Assembly (NCBI RefSeq): GCF_004168255.1
Contig: NZ_SEWG01000004.1
Location: 434,001-498,000 of the forward strand
Source: Mucilaginibacter terrigena
GTDB taxonomy: Bacteria; Bacteroidota; Bacteroidia; Sphingobacteriales; Sphingobacteriaceae
Length of the DNA: 64,000 nucleotides
Direction of reading: 5' to 3'
A program made the translations under genes and the position numbers. This document shows positions 8,715 through 16,839 of this stretch, piece after piece. A model generated the notes under the pieces. That model ran no database searches. It was not told where the DNA came from and was given only the letters and a program-made list of their open reading frames with translations. How positions within the stretch are numbered: the stretch's first letter is position 1; every line of letters starts with the position of its first letter.

Positions 8715-8728
8715 AGACCGAACGGTCT
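8715..8728. promoter_or_regulatory. TetR-family operator, site 2
   Basis: The same AGACCGAACGGTCT 14-mer as at 8062-8075 lies 34 bp before the SDR start codon, with matching flanks (A before, AT after). Confidence 0.8.
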
Positions 8729-8762
8729 ATTAATTTAAACAAAAACAAACAACACAAATAAA

Positions 8763-9503
8763 ATGAAAGATCAAAAGATCGCTCTTATAACAGGAGCAAA
8801 CCGTGGAATAGGGTACGAAACTGCCAAACAATTAGGCGAGCAGGGTGTAACCGTAATATTAACCGCCCGCAGTTTAGATGTAGCTAACGAGTCGGCAGGT
8901 AAGCTGAAACAACTGGGTATTGATGCCCATGGCGCCAAACTGGAAGTAACCAGCGCCGACGATCGCAAGGCATTGGCCAAGTACATCGACGATAAATTCG
9001 GCAGGCTGGATATACTGGTAAACAATGCCGGTGTTGCCCCTAAAAGGTCGTTGTTCGAAAAAATAACCGCCGAAACCGATGAGGAAGAGTTTGAATACAT
9101 TTTCCAGACCAACTTCTTCAGCGTGGTTTATGTAACCAATGCCTTATTGCCTTTGCTTAAGAAAAGCGGTGCAGGCCGCATTGTAAATTTATCCAGCATA
9201 TTAGGCTCGCTTACTTTGCATGCGCAGGCTGATAGCCCGATCAAAGATATTAAGGTACTATCGTACAATGCCTCGAAAGCCGCTTTAAACATGTTTACCA
9301 ATCACCTGGCCATAGAGCTGGAAGGCACCGGTATCAAAGTAAACTCCGCCCATCCCGGTTGGGTTAAAACAGAACTTGGCGGCACAGAAGTTGCCCCGAT
9401 GGAAATTGTTGACGGCGCCAAAACCAGTGTCGAACTTTCGTTAATCGGTGAAGATGGCCCCAATGGCAGGTTCATCCACTTAGGCGAAGAGTTGCCTTGG
9501 TAA
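8763..9503 (+). CDS. Short-chain dehydrogenase/reductase (classical SDR), 246 aa
   Basis: This is a complete classical SDR: cofactor motif TGANRGIG (residues 10-17), NNAG at 87-90, catalytic Ser in NLSS (144-145) and YNASK (Tyr168, Lys172). The TAR segment after beta-2 suggests NADP(H) preference. It belongs to the carbonyl reductase-like SDRs that commonly accompany TetR regulators and may reduce reactive carbonyls. The matched operator pair shows that it is the regulated target of the TetR gene upstream. The substrate cannot be read from sequence. Confidence 0.9.
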   Translation: MKDQKIALITGANRGIGYETAKQLGEQGVTVILTARSLDVANESAGKLKQLGIDAHGAKLEVTSADDRKALAKYIDDKFGRLDILVNNAGVAPKRSLFEKITAETDEEEFEYIFQTNFFSVVYVTNALLPLLKKSGAGRIVNLSSILGSLTLHAQADSPIKDIKVLSYNASKAALNMFTNHLAIELEGTGIKVNSAHPGWVKTELGGTEVAPMEIVDGAKTSVELSLIGEDGPNGRFIHLGEELPW

Positions 9504-9520
9504 GTGATTGGTTTAAGATG

Positions 9521-9550
9521 TAGGAACCACACGTTTCCGTGTGGCTCCTA
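9521..9550 (+). terminator. Hairpin after SDR, likely terminator
   Basis: TAGGAACCACACG and CGTGTGGCTCCTA pair with one mismatch around a TTTC loop, 18 bp after the SDR stop. There is no good T run, so termination efficiency is uncertain. Confidence 0.55.
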
Positions 9551-9560
9551 TTGAAAAACC

Positions 9561-9689
9561 TGTCATTTCGAACGATAGTGAGAAATCCTGTTCATTTAAC
9601 AAGTGACGAACTTGTATGTAGCCTTGCATGTTGAACAAGATTTCTCTTCGCCCCAATGCGATACCTCCCCACTGCGCATCGAAATGACA
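9561..9689. repeat. Interspersed inverted repeat of a second type
   Basis: The left arm TGTCATTTCGAACGATAGTG then AGAAATC and the right arm GATTTCTC ... TCGAAATGACA are complementary at both inner and outer blocks. This resembles the palindromic TGTCATTTCGA intergenic repeats common in Sphingobacteriales and related genomes (from memory). No ORF lies within. Confidence 0.65.
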
Positions 9690-9707
9690 TTTTTTTCATG
9701 GCTATCA

Positions 9708-10466
9708 TTACCCCTCCGCCACAAACCTGTTCAGCGTAATTAAATTATTTACTGCATCGCCCATGGTGTTGTTAAAGTACGCGTAAACGCGTTTGCCGTC
9801 GTTTAGCCACTCGTTGATATACTGGGCGTACTCGTATAAAAAAGCCTCGGTATAGCTTCCCCGGTAGCCGCCGTTTGGGCCGTGGAAGCGCAGATAAGCA
9901 AACTCCGTTGCCATATCAACCATTGGCGTAAGCGATTTGGGCATATCCTGTATTATTATGGCGCAGGTGTAATTGTCCAGCAGCTCATAAACTTCATCGT
10001 TGTACCAGCTGCGGTTTCTAAATTCAACCGCTACGTCCCAGCCACCGGCAAGCCCGGTATCCTGTAGGTTAACCAGCAGCTTCTCCAACTGCCTGATGTT
10101 GGATACATCGTTACTCCCCGGGAACTGGATGAGCAAACTTCCTTTATGCCCCCCTGCCGCATCAATCACCTGCATAAAGCGGTCTACATCTTCGGGTTTA
10201 AACAATAACTGCTTATTATGGGTAATATCGCGCCAAAGCTTATAAGTAAACCTGAAATCACCGGGCACCTCATTTGTCCATTTTTTTACAGTAGATGCCT
10301 GCGGGAGCCTGTAAAACGAGCTGTTTACTTCGATACTGTTGAACAGCGACCCATAATAACAGAGCCGCGATTTATCCTGGAACCCGGGTGGGTATAATGA
10401 TTTATTGGGCACGGGCAGTACCAGTCCGCTGGTACCCGAATAGAAATTTCGCTTCTCGTTTTGCAT
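9708..10466 (-). CDS. DUF72 (YecE-like) family protein, 252 aa
   Basis: FYSGTSGLVLP near the start, SIEVNSSFYRLP, FRFTYKLWRDITH, LLIQFPGS, VAVEFRNRSWY and YAYFNNTMGDA are the family blocks of DUF72, a TIM-barrel-like family of unknown function. I place the start at the ATG at 10466 (MQNEKRN), five codons inside the longer frame that begins at 10481, because family homology begins directly after it. The gene is monocistronic and divergent from the lipoprotein gene at 10543; the gap holds both promoters. Confidence 0.85.
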   Translation of the reverse strand: MQNEKRNFYSGTSGLVLPVPNKSLYPPGFQDKSRLCYYGSLFNSIEVNSSFYRLPQASTVKKWTNEVPGDFRFTYKLWRDITHNKQLLFKPEDVDRFMQVIDAAGGHKGSLLIQFPGSNDVSNIRQLEKLLVNLQDTGLAGGWDVAVEFRNRSWYNDEVYELLDNYTCAIIIQDMPKSLTPMVDMATEFAYLRFHGPNGGYRGSYTEAFLYEYAQYINEWLNDGKRVYAYFNNTMGDAVNNLITLNRFVAEG

Positions 10467-10542
10467 ACAATAGCTTAACACACTTGCATTTACTATTGTT
10501 GCGCTTATATTAGCGGTAAAATCAACAAAACCTCAATCTCAT

Positions 10543-11010
10543 ATGAAACTATTACGTTTGCTGCCCCTTGTGGCTATCGCACTTGCATCCTGCAACCCAA
10601 AACCAACCGGTGTTGTGGTAGAAGACCACCCGATGTCGCCAATGGTGGGCACCTGGAAACTGGTTTCGGCCGTTACGGTTACCAAAGGTGATACCGTTAA
10701 AGATTACCCTGTGCCCAACCAGGAAATGCTGAAAGTTTTAAACGCAACCCACTTTGCCTTTATGCGGCATGACCTGAGCAAAGGCAAGGGCAAAGATGCC
10801 ACCTACACTGCAGGCGGCGGCACTTACGATTTTAAAGGCGATAAATACACCGAGCACTTAGCTTACCTGAACGCCCGCGAATGGGAAGGCCGCGATTTTG
10901 ATTTTACCGTTAAGTTTAAAGGCGATACGCTGATACAAAAAGGCATCGAAAAGATAGACAGCCTGAATATCAACCACGAGATCATCGAAACGTACGTTAA
11001 ACAGAAATAA
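10543..11010 (+). CDS. Lipocalin-like lipoprotein, 155 aa
   Basis: A lipoprotein signal with LASC lipobox (Cys17) precedes a small beta-rich domain. MVGTWKLVSA at about residues 34-43 followed by strands such as HFAFMRHD, GGTYDFKGDKYTEHL and FDFTVKFKGDTLIQKG is the layout of Bacteroidota lipocalin-like secreted proteins. The ligand and role are unknown. It is monocistronic; a hairpin at 11049-11094 separates it from the convergent cytochrome gene. Confidence 0.65.
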   Translation: MKLLRLLPLVAIALASCNPKPTGVVVEDHPMSPMVGTWKLVSAVTVTKGDTVKDYPVPNQEMLKVLNATHFAFMRHDLSKGKGKDATYTAGGGTYDFKGDKYTEHLAYLNAREWEGRDFDFTVKFKGDTLIQKGIEKIDSLNINHEIIETYVKQK

Positions 11011-11048
11011 AAATCAGGACCAAAACCCCTGCATTTTTATCTGTGCCG

Positions 11049-11094
11049 ATGGATATCCCTGCTGCTTTAGTAATTTACGCAGCTGGGATACCAT
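11049..11094. terminator. Hairpin between convergent genes
   Basis: ATGGATATCCCTGCTGC pairs with GCAGCTGGGATACCAT around a 13-nt AT-rich loop, with single-base bulges. It lacks a T run but lies exactly between two convergent stops, so a bidirectional termination role is plausible. Confidence 0.45.
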
Positions 11095-11098
11095 TGTA

Positions 11099-11806
11099 TC
11101 ACCTGCTTTGCAATATCATCACATCCCGCCCGGTGATGCGTTGTTTGCCGGGCGTGGCCTTTAACCCGTGATCGGTATAGCTGGCGGTAATAACGTAGGT
11201 ACCCTTTTTATCTGCAGGGGCTTCTTTGGCCCGGAACATGCCATCCAGCCCGGTGTAATACGTAACGTTTGGATTGGCAGCCTGTTTATACATCCATTTA
11301 ACAGCAGTTTCAGTTTCGGCAGCCGTAAATTCGGGATGCGTTGGCATGGCAGCTTTGCCCCATATCCCTGCCGAACCCTCTTTTATCCGCTTGGTAAGCA
11401 GCGCTAAATTAGCTGCCGAAAGCGGGTACCGGGCGACGATATCGTTGAACGACGGCCCTATTAATTTACTGTTGAAGTTGTGACAGTTGAAGCAGTTGGA
11501 TGCACGCATCATGGCAAGGCCGGGCTCATCGGGCATTGTGGCCTGGTTGTTTGCAGGCAATTTACCAGGCACAAACTTTACCTCCAGCAGTACCTCAAGG
11601 GCGCTGATCTCGTCAAATTTAGAGTCGCCGTCCTCTTTGTCGGTAACGCTGATACTGTAACTCACGGGGCTGCCCCAGCTAAAGGTGTTTATCTTTGGGG
11701 TTGTGATCTTAACATCCGGCGCGGTATTTTGCTGTACGATGGCCGTAAACGAGAGCAGCAAAACGACAAAGGCAATAACCGGAATAAATAAAAAACGTCT
11801 TTTCAT
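11099..11806 (-). CDS. Periplasmic c-type cytochrome, 235 aa
   Basis: An N-terminal membrane anchor or signal peptide (residues 5-24) is followed by a beta-sandwich-like region and a class I cytochrome c domain: haem motif C105-F-N-C108-H109 and a likely axial Met in KAAMPTHPEF. The C-terminal extension (YYTGLDGMFR ... TYVITASYTDHGL) looks like an added beta domain. It follows the flavin amine oxidase by 7 bp, so the two are co-transcribed and the cytochrome may accept electrons from that enzyme; this is inference. Confidence 0.85.
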   Translation of the reverse strand: MKRRFLFIPVIAFVVLLLSFTAIVQQNTAPDVKITTPKINTFSWGSPVSYSISVTDKEDGDSKFDEISALEVLLEVKFVPGKLPANNQATMPDEPGLAMMRASNCFNCHNFNSKLIGPSFNDIVARYPLSAANLALLTKRIKEGSAGIWGKAAMPTHPEFTAAETETAVKWMYKQAANPNVTYYTGLDGMFRAKEAPADKKGTYVITASYTDHGLKATPGKQRITGRDVMILQSR

Positions 11807-11813
11807 AACCCGG

Positions 11814-13310
11814 TTAAAGCTTATCTATTTCCTTTGCTACCCGCTGCGCCGAGCGGATGCACGACTCCATCCCCCTGCTCATATTATCGGCATAGGTGCC
11901 CGCAAAGTACAGGCGACCTTCGGGCTGCATTAATTGCGGCCAAAATTTGTGCATCTCTCCTATCGGGAAGGGTTCCATTTCGCAGGCAGGGGCATATTTA
12001 TCTTTTGTCCAGTCTTTGGTTAAGGCCTGCTCAATGGTATCGTGCTTGCCGGGGTACACTTCACGGAAAGCCGCCAGCACACGTTGCGGTGACAAGCCAC
12101 CGGGGCCGTATGCTTTTAAAACAATGCGTTTGCTGTCAACCTCGTTGGTTTCTTCCCATATGGATGATATATCCGGGTGCTCAAACTGCATATTGATGCT
12201 TTTAAAACCATCATCGAGCCAAAACCGGGTGCTGCACTCAAACACGTAAAAGGGATGCGAGGAATACGCCATATTATCAACTACGTATTGCTTGGCAGCC
12301 GATAATGGCGGAGTAACGGGGATATTTTTAAATACAGGCAGGGTAATACAATTTACAAATACATCTGCAGCCATTTCCTTTTCATCCTCGTACCCAAAGG
12401 CCTTATACTTTAACTTAACCCCGCTTGCGCTATGCTCAATTGCAGTTACCGGGTGGTTAAGTTTTAGTTTTGCGCCCAGGCGTTTGGCAAAGGCCATCGG
12501 CAGCTGCTCGTTGCCGTCCTTCAGGTGAAAGGTCTCACCTTCGGATGCGGGGATACCGCGCTGCTGCATCAAATAAGCCCGCCATAGATAATATAGGGCC
12601 GAAGTATGGTTACCGCCAAGCCAGTTTAAAGCAGCCGCAGATGCGCCTTCCTTTTTAAATATATCCGACATCGGGATCTTATCATACTCATCATACCCGA
12701 CGCCAAAAGGCTGGTAAGGGTCTTTAAATTTTGAAAGATATGGCTTAATATAAAGTCCGCTTAATTCATATGAAGGGTTTTGCGACAGGAACTTCACTTC
12801 CTTTTCGTTAAAGCCAAATCTGGTAAGCACGGCCGGGTCTTTCAGCATCGCTTCGGTGTAAAATTTGCCGTCTATCATTTTAAGTACGTTGCCGTCCTTA
12901 GCCGCTTCCGATCCTTCGGCGTTGGGATACGGGATGGCTTTGAGGCCAAACTCCTGCACATATTCAAAAAAATGTTCGTAGCCCGGCTTGGTGATGTGGT
13001 CGGCACCATAATCGGCATACAAGCCATCCGAAAGACTATCCCGCCCGGTAAAAACATGCCCGCCATATCTGCCCGATGCTTCCAGCACCGTAACATCGTG
13101 CCCGGCTTTCATCAACTCGTAAGCACAGCAAAGGCCCGTGATGCCCGCACCGGCAACAATTACTTTTTTGCCGTTAGCAGATACCGGGAAATCAGTTGGT
13201 GTAAAAGCAGGCTTCGCCGTATCCTTAGCTTGTAAAAATTGCGGCATTAAGCCGGCACCCGCGCCGGCTATCAATGTGTTTTTGAGGAACGAACGTCGTT
13301 TTATACTCAT
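11814..13310 (-). CDS. Secreted flavin-dependent amine oxidase-like oxidoreductase, 498 aa
   Basis: The N-terminus carries a Tat-type signal (KRRSFLKNTLIAGAGAGLMP), implying export of a folded flavoprotein. The FAD motif KKVIVAGAGITGLCCAYEL and the GG doublet VLEASGRYGGHVF are the Rossmann signature of the NAD(P)-binding_8/amine oxidase family, and the C-terminal GRLYFAGTYADNMSRGMESCIRSA is the second FAD-contact block. The substrate is unknown. The cytochrome gene begins 7 bp downstream, suggesting a periplasmic dehydrogenase that donates electrons to cytochrome c rather than to oxygen. Confidence 0.85.
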   Translation of the reverse strand: MSIKRRSFLKNTLIAGAGAGLMPQFLQAKDTAKPAFTPTDFPVSANGKKVIVAGAGITGLCCAYELMKAGHDVTVLEASGRYGGHVFTGRDSLSDGLYADYGADHITKPGYEHFFEYVQEFGLKAIPYPNAEGSEAAKDGNVLKMIDGKFYTEAMLKDPAVLTRFGFNEKEVKFLSQNPSYELSGLYIKPYLSKFKDPYQPFGVGYDEYDKIPMSDIFKKEGASAAALNWLGGNHTSALYYLWRAYLMQQRGIPASEGETFHLKDGNEQLPMAFAKRLGAKLKLNHPVTAIEHSASGVKLKYKAFGYEDEKEMAADVFVNCITLPVFKNIPVTPPLSAAKQYVVDNMAYSSHPFYVFECSTRFWLDDGFKSINMQFEHPDISSIWEETNEVDSKRIVLKAYGPGGLSPQRVLAAFREVYPGKHDTIEQALTKDWTKDKYAPACEMEPFPIGEMHKFWPQLMQPEGRLYFAGTYADNMSRGMESCIRSAQRVAKEIDKL

Positions 13311-13377
13311 GATATTATAACAAACCCGCGTTGAGAATGCGGCTATTGGTTACTGCAATATAAAAGAAAATGGGGTT

Positions 13378-13413
13378 AAAAAAAAGCGGGCGCCGTTTAG
13401 TCGCAACGCTTTT
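13378..13413 (-). terminator. Terminator of the nagB operon
   Basis: On the minus strand AAAAGCG and CGCTTTT pair around a GC-rich inner region and are followed by a run of eight T. It lies 25 bp after the nagB stop and closes the second PUL transcription unit. Confidence 0.7.
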
Positions 13414-13437
13414 CAATTATATAATATAGGAGGACTT

Positions 13438-15357
13438 TTACTCAAACTTCCACCTTACAAAAGCTTCGATAGCCGCATATTCGGCAAGGCCGAGCTTGTT
13501 GTATAAACGGGCGGTTTCCTGCGTGCGGTCTTCGGCGCGTACCCAAAACTCGCGGGCATCATCACCGGGGAATACCGGGATATCCTTTTGCGACTGGTGT
13601 TTAAATATGGCCAGGCGCTTTCGTAAAACTTCCTGCGGGGATAGCGGTACGGCCATTTCTATCTCGTGGATCTCGAACTCGTGCCATGCTCCGCGGTACA
13701 GCCAGATCCAGCAGTCTTTGGTCCAGTCTTCTATCTGCCGCAGGCGATTAAAGGCTTCCAGCATAATCTCGAAACATATCTTGTGTGTACCATGTGGGTC
13801 GGCAAAATCACCGGCAGCGAAGATCTGGTGCGGCTTCACCTCCTGCAAAAGCTGCATGGTTTGCTGTATATCGTCCTCAAAGGATACGTTCTTGTCAAAT
13901 TTGCTGCGGTCGTAAAAGGGCAGGTCCATAAAGTGGATGCGCTGGTCCTGTAACCCGGCCAGCCTTGCCCCTGCAATGGCCTCGCCCTTGCGGATCAATC
14001 CTTTTACCGTTCGGATGGCTTCTGTATCGCTTTGGTTTGGTGTTTTGGCCTTCAGGAAACTGACCATACCTTTATAAAGCCCCTCCAGGTATGCCGCATC
14101 CTGCGATTGCGAGCGGGCAAAATCCATGGCAAACTCTACGTAGCGCAGCATCTCATCGTCCCAAACGGCGGTATTGCCCGATGTTTGGTAAGCCACATGC
14201 ACCTCGTGCCCCTGATCGGCCAGGCGGATGAAGGTACCACCCATCGAGATCACATCATCATCCGGATGCGGCGAAAATACGATTGAACGTTTTACAGCAG
14301 GGTTGGCGCGCTCGGGCCGCTGACTATCATCAGCATTGAACTTGCCGCCCGGCCAGCCGGTAATGGTATGCTGTATATTGTTAAATATGCTGATGTTGAT
14401 ATTGTAAACCGGCCCAAGCTGCGTAGCCAGCTGTGCCATGCCGTTACTGTTGTAATCGCTTTCGGTAAGCTTAAGGATGGGTTTATCCAGGGTTTTGGCC
14501 AGCCATATTACCGCCTTTTTGATCAGCATATCATCCCAAACACAATCCTTAACCAGCCAGGGGGTGTCAAAGCGGGTAAGGTCTACAGATGCATCGCGGT
14601 CGATAATAAATTCAACATTGTCCGAGTTTTGCAGGTAGGTGGCGGGCACATCCGGCGAGATCTCGCCCTCGATAGCTTTTTTTATTATGGAAGCCTTTTT
14701 ACCATTCCATGCCAGCAGGATAATTTCGCGGGCTTTAAAAATGGTGCCTATACCCATGGTGATGGCCTTGGTTGGCACATTCTCTTTACCGCCAAAATCT
14801 TTTGATGCATCGCGGCGGGTAAGGTTGTTTAGCGTAACCAAGCGGGTACCTGAGTTTGGTGCCGAACCCGGCTCGTTAAACCCGATGTGGCCGGTACGCC
14901 CAATGCCCAAAAGCTGCACGTCGATACCGCCGTAGCTGTTTATCTTTTGCTCGTAAGCCATGCAAAAGGCCGCGATGTCTTGCTCGGCCAGGGTACCATC
15001 GGGGATGTTTACGTTGGCCATATCTATGTCAACATGGTCAAACAGGTGCTCTTTCATAAAGCGCACATAGCTTTGTGCCGAATTGGGTTGAATGGGATAA
15101 TATTCATCCAAATTAAAGGTGACCACATTTTTAAAGCTGAGGCCCTCCTCTTTATGAAGCCTGATCAGTTCTGTATAAACCTTTATGGGCGATACGCCGG
15201 TAGCCAGGCCCAGCACAGCGGTTTTACCTTTGGCCTGCTTTTGTTTTATGATGATGGCAATACGCTTAGCTACATCAAGGCTTGCTTCGGTATCATTGGG
15301 GTAGATCTTTACGGGTACTTTCTCGTACCGGGTCTCTTCTAATAAATTGAGTAGCAT
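13438..15357 (-). CDS. nagB: Glucosamine-6-phosphate deaminase fused to a PIG-L deacetylase-like domain, 639 aa
   Basis: The N-terminal half is NagB: substrate loop GLATGVSP, catalytic FNLDEYYP, and GIGRTGHIGFNEPG. NagB converts glucosamine-6-phosphate to fructose-6-phosphate and ammonia. The C-terminal 270 residues form a LmbE/PIG-L domain with the zinc motif HPDDD and a later DPHGTH segment; PIG-L enzymes deacetylate GlcNAc-containing substrates. This two-domain form is known in Bacteroidota, but the role of the PIG-L part is unproven. I place the start at the ATG at 15357 (MLLNLLEETRYEKVPV) rather than ten codons upstream. It is last in the second PUL operon, so amino-sugar catabolism is the natural endpoint. 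Confidence 0.92.
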   Translation of the reverse strand: MLLNLLEETRYEKVPVKIYPNDTEASLDVAKRIAIIIKQKQAKGKTAVLGLATGVSPIKVYTELIRLHKEEGLSFKNVVTFNLDEYYPIQPNSAQSYVRFMKEHLFDHVDIDMANVNIPDGTLAEQDIAAFCMAYEQKINSYGGIDVQLLGIGRTGHIGFNEPGSAPNSGTRLVTLNNLTRRDASKDFGGKENVPTKAITMGIGTIFKAREIILLAWNGKKASIIKKAIEGEISPDVPATYLQNSDNVEFIIDRDASVDLTRFDTPWLVKDCVWDDMLIKKAVIWLAKTLDKPILKLTESDYNSNGMAQLATQLGPVYNINISIFNNIQHTITGWPGGKFNADDSQRPERANPAVKRSIVFSPHPDDDVISMGGTFIRLADQGHEVHVAYQTSGNTAVWDDEMLRYVEFAMDFARSQSQDAAYLEGLYKGMVSFLKAKTPNQSDTEAIRTVKGLIRKGEAIAGARLAGLQDQRIHFMDLPFYDRSKFDKNVSFEDDIQQTMQLLQEVKPHQIFAAGDFADPHGTHKICFEIMLEAFNRLRQIEDWTKDCWIWLYRGAWHEFEIHEIEMAVPLSPQEVLRKRLAIFKHQSQKDIPVFPGDDAREFWVRAEDRTQETARLYNKLGLAEYAAIEAFVRWKFE

Positions 15358-15410
15358 TTTGTGTGGTTTTTGGTTTGGTTTAGGCACAGCAGTACCCTAA
15401 CCATGCGGAA

Positions 15411-15428
15411 GCCTGCTTTTTAGCAGGC
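15411..15428. other. Intercistronic stem-loop before nagB
   Basis: GCCTGCT and AGCAGGC form a 7-bp perfect stem with a 4-nt loop in the gap between the GH109 stop and the nagB start. There is no T run in the direction of transcription, so it may act in RNA processing or differential expression rather than termination. Confidence 0.35.
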
Positions 15429-15462
15429 CCGCCGGTTTAATATTCGTTTAAGTTTGTATTAT

Positions 15463-16812
15463 TTAGAAACCGCTATCGTCTAAAGCGAAGGTGTTTTTAC
15501 GCTCTTTCCACTTACCCCTTGTAAAGTCGGGAAATGCCTGCGGGGCGTTACCATCTTTTAATGATTTTTCTGATAACGGTGTTATCACGCTCATGGTTAA
15601 AGAGTCGTACACATCAATAGGCGTTTGTTTCTTTTGCTTTATAGCCTCTACAAAGCCGTTAAATACAAACCAGTCCATACCGCCATGGCCAGCGCCTTCG
15701 GCATATTTTTCAAATTTTTTCCAAAGCGGGTGGTCGTATTTTTCGAACCAAACACTTGCCTTATCCCACTCATCGTACCTGGCCGATTTGCCTTCGATGT
15801 AAACCGCATCCGCAACATCCATCCAGATACCTTCGGTGCCTTGCACCCTAAACCCTAACGAGTATGGGCGCGGCAGGTGCGTATCGTGGCTAAGTACCAC
15901 GGTTTCGCCGTTGGCGCAATTAAGCGTAGTTGTGGTAACATCGCCGTTGTTAAATTTGATCTTGGCGTTTTTATTTCCCGGCGATACTTTTTCAACGTAA
16001 GCATTTAACCCGCGCGATTTTGAGGAGAACGACACCAGGTTGGTAAAACGGTTACCGCGGTTAATATCAATATAGTTCATTACCGGGCCAGCGCCGTGGG
16101 TTGGGTAAATATCCCCGTCGCGGTCAATGTTCCACTGCGTGCGCCATTGCGATTCGCCCATGGTGTTGGGGCCAAACTCGCCGCCTTTACCATTAAAGCT
16201 TTTACCATCGTTAAATAAAATACCGCGCAGATCGTGCTGGTAACCGCCCTCCAGGTGTACTATTTCGCCAAAAAGGTTTTGGCGGCTCATGTTCAGGGCG
16301 GCCATTACATCGCGGCGGTAGCAAACATTCTCCAGTGTCATGTAAGGCACTTTGGTTTGTTCGTGTACTTCCAGTATATCCCAGTGGTCCTGCTCGGTAA
16401 TACCGGCAATAACCTCGCAGCCAACATATTTGCCGGCACGCATAGCATCAATAGACTGGCTTTTATGAAACTGCCACGGGGTAGCAATTATAACCCCATC
16501 AATATCTTTACGATCTAATAGTTTTTTGTAGGCATCAAGGCCTCCGGTGTACTCTGCAGGCAGTTTCTTTTTGGCTTTTACAAATTGCTCGCGGCAATAT
16601 TTTAGCGAGCTTTCCTGTATATCGCAAATGGCCACTATCTCCACATCATCGCGAAGCAAGCCCTCGCCAATATGGTTGCGGCCACGCAGGCCCACACCTA
16701 TGTAACCCAACCTTACCTTATCTGCATTCTTTCCGAATAATAACCCTGAAGGCAAAATTGTTAGCCCTGCTAATCCTACAGCGGTATTCCAAACAAATTG
16801 TCTGCGATCCAT
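15463..16812 (-). CDS. GH109 alpha-N-acetylgalactosaminidase-like Gfo/Idh/MocA protein, 449 aa
   Basis: A Tat-like export signal (MDRRQFVWNTAVGLAGLTILPSG) precedes a Gfo/Idh/MocA fold with NAD motif LGYIGVGLRGRNH. The blocks ENVCYRRDVMA, GGYQHDLR, PTHGAGPV, DINRGNRF, SHDTHLPRPYSLGF, GAGHGGMDWF and TPLSEKSL match, as I remember it, the characterised GH109 enzyme of Elizabethkingia, which removes terminal alpha-GalNAc by an NAD-dependent redox mechanism. Export and neighbours (permease, HexNAc kinase-like, NagB) fit release of GalNAc in the periplasm. It is 27 bp downstream of the permease gene. Related Gfo/Idh/MocA dehydrogenases are the main alternative. Confidence 0.85.
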   Translation of the reverse strand: MDRRQFVWNTAVGLAGLTILPSGLLFGKNADKVRLGYIGVGLRGRNHIGEGLLRDDVEIVAICDIQESSLKYCREQFVKAKKKLPAEYTGGLDAYKKLLDRKDIDGVIIATPWQFHKSQSIDAMRAGKYVGCEVIAGITEQDHWDILEVHEQTKVPYMTLENVCYRRDVMAALNMSRQNLFGEIVHLEGGYQHDLRGILFNDGKSFNGKGGEFGPNTMGESQWRTQWNIDRDGDIYPTHGAGPVMNYIDINRGNRFTNLVSFSSKSRGLNAYVEKVSPGNKNAKIKFNNGDVTTTTLNCANGETVVLSHDTHLPRPYSLGFRVQGTEGIWMDVADAVYIEGKSARYDEWDKASVWFEKYDHPLWKKFEKYAEGAGHGGMDWFVFNGFVEAIKQKKQTPIDVYDSLTMSVITPLSEKSLKDGNAPQAFPDFTRGKWKERKNTFALDDSGF

Positions 16813-16839
16813 AACTTTTAGTGTTTATTTTATTGATGA

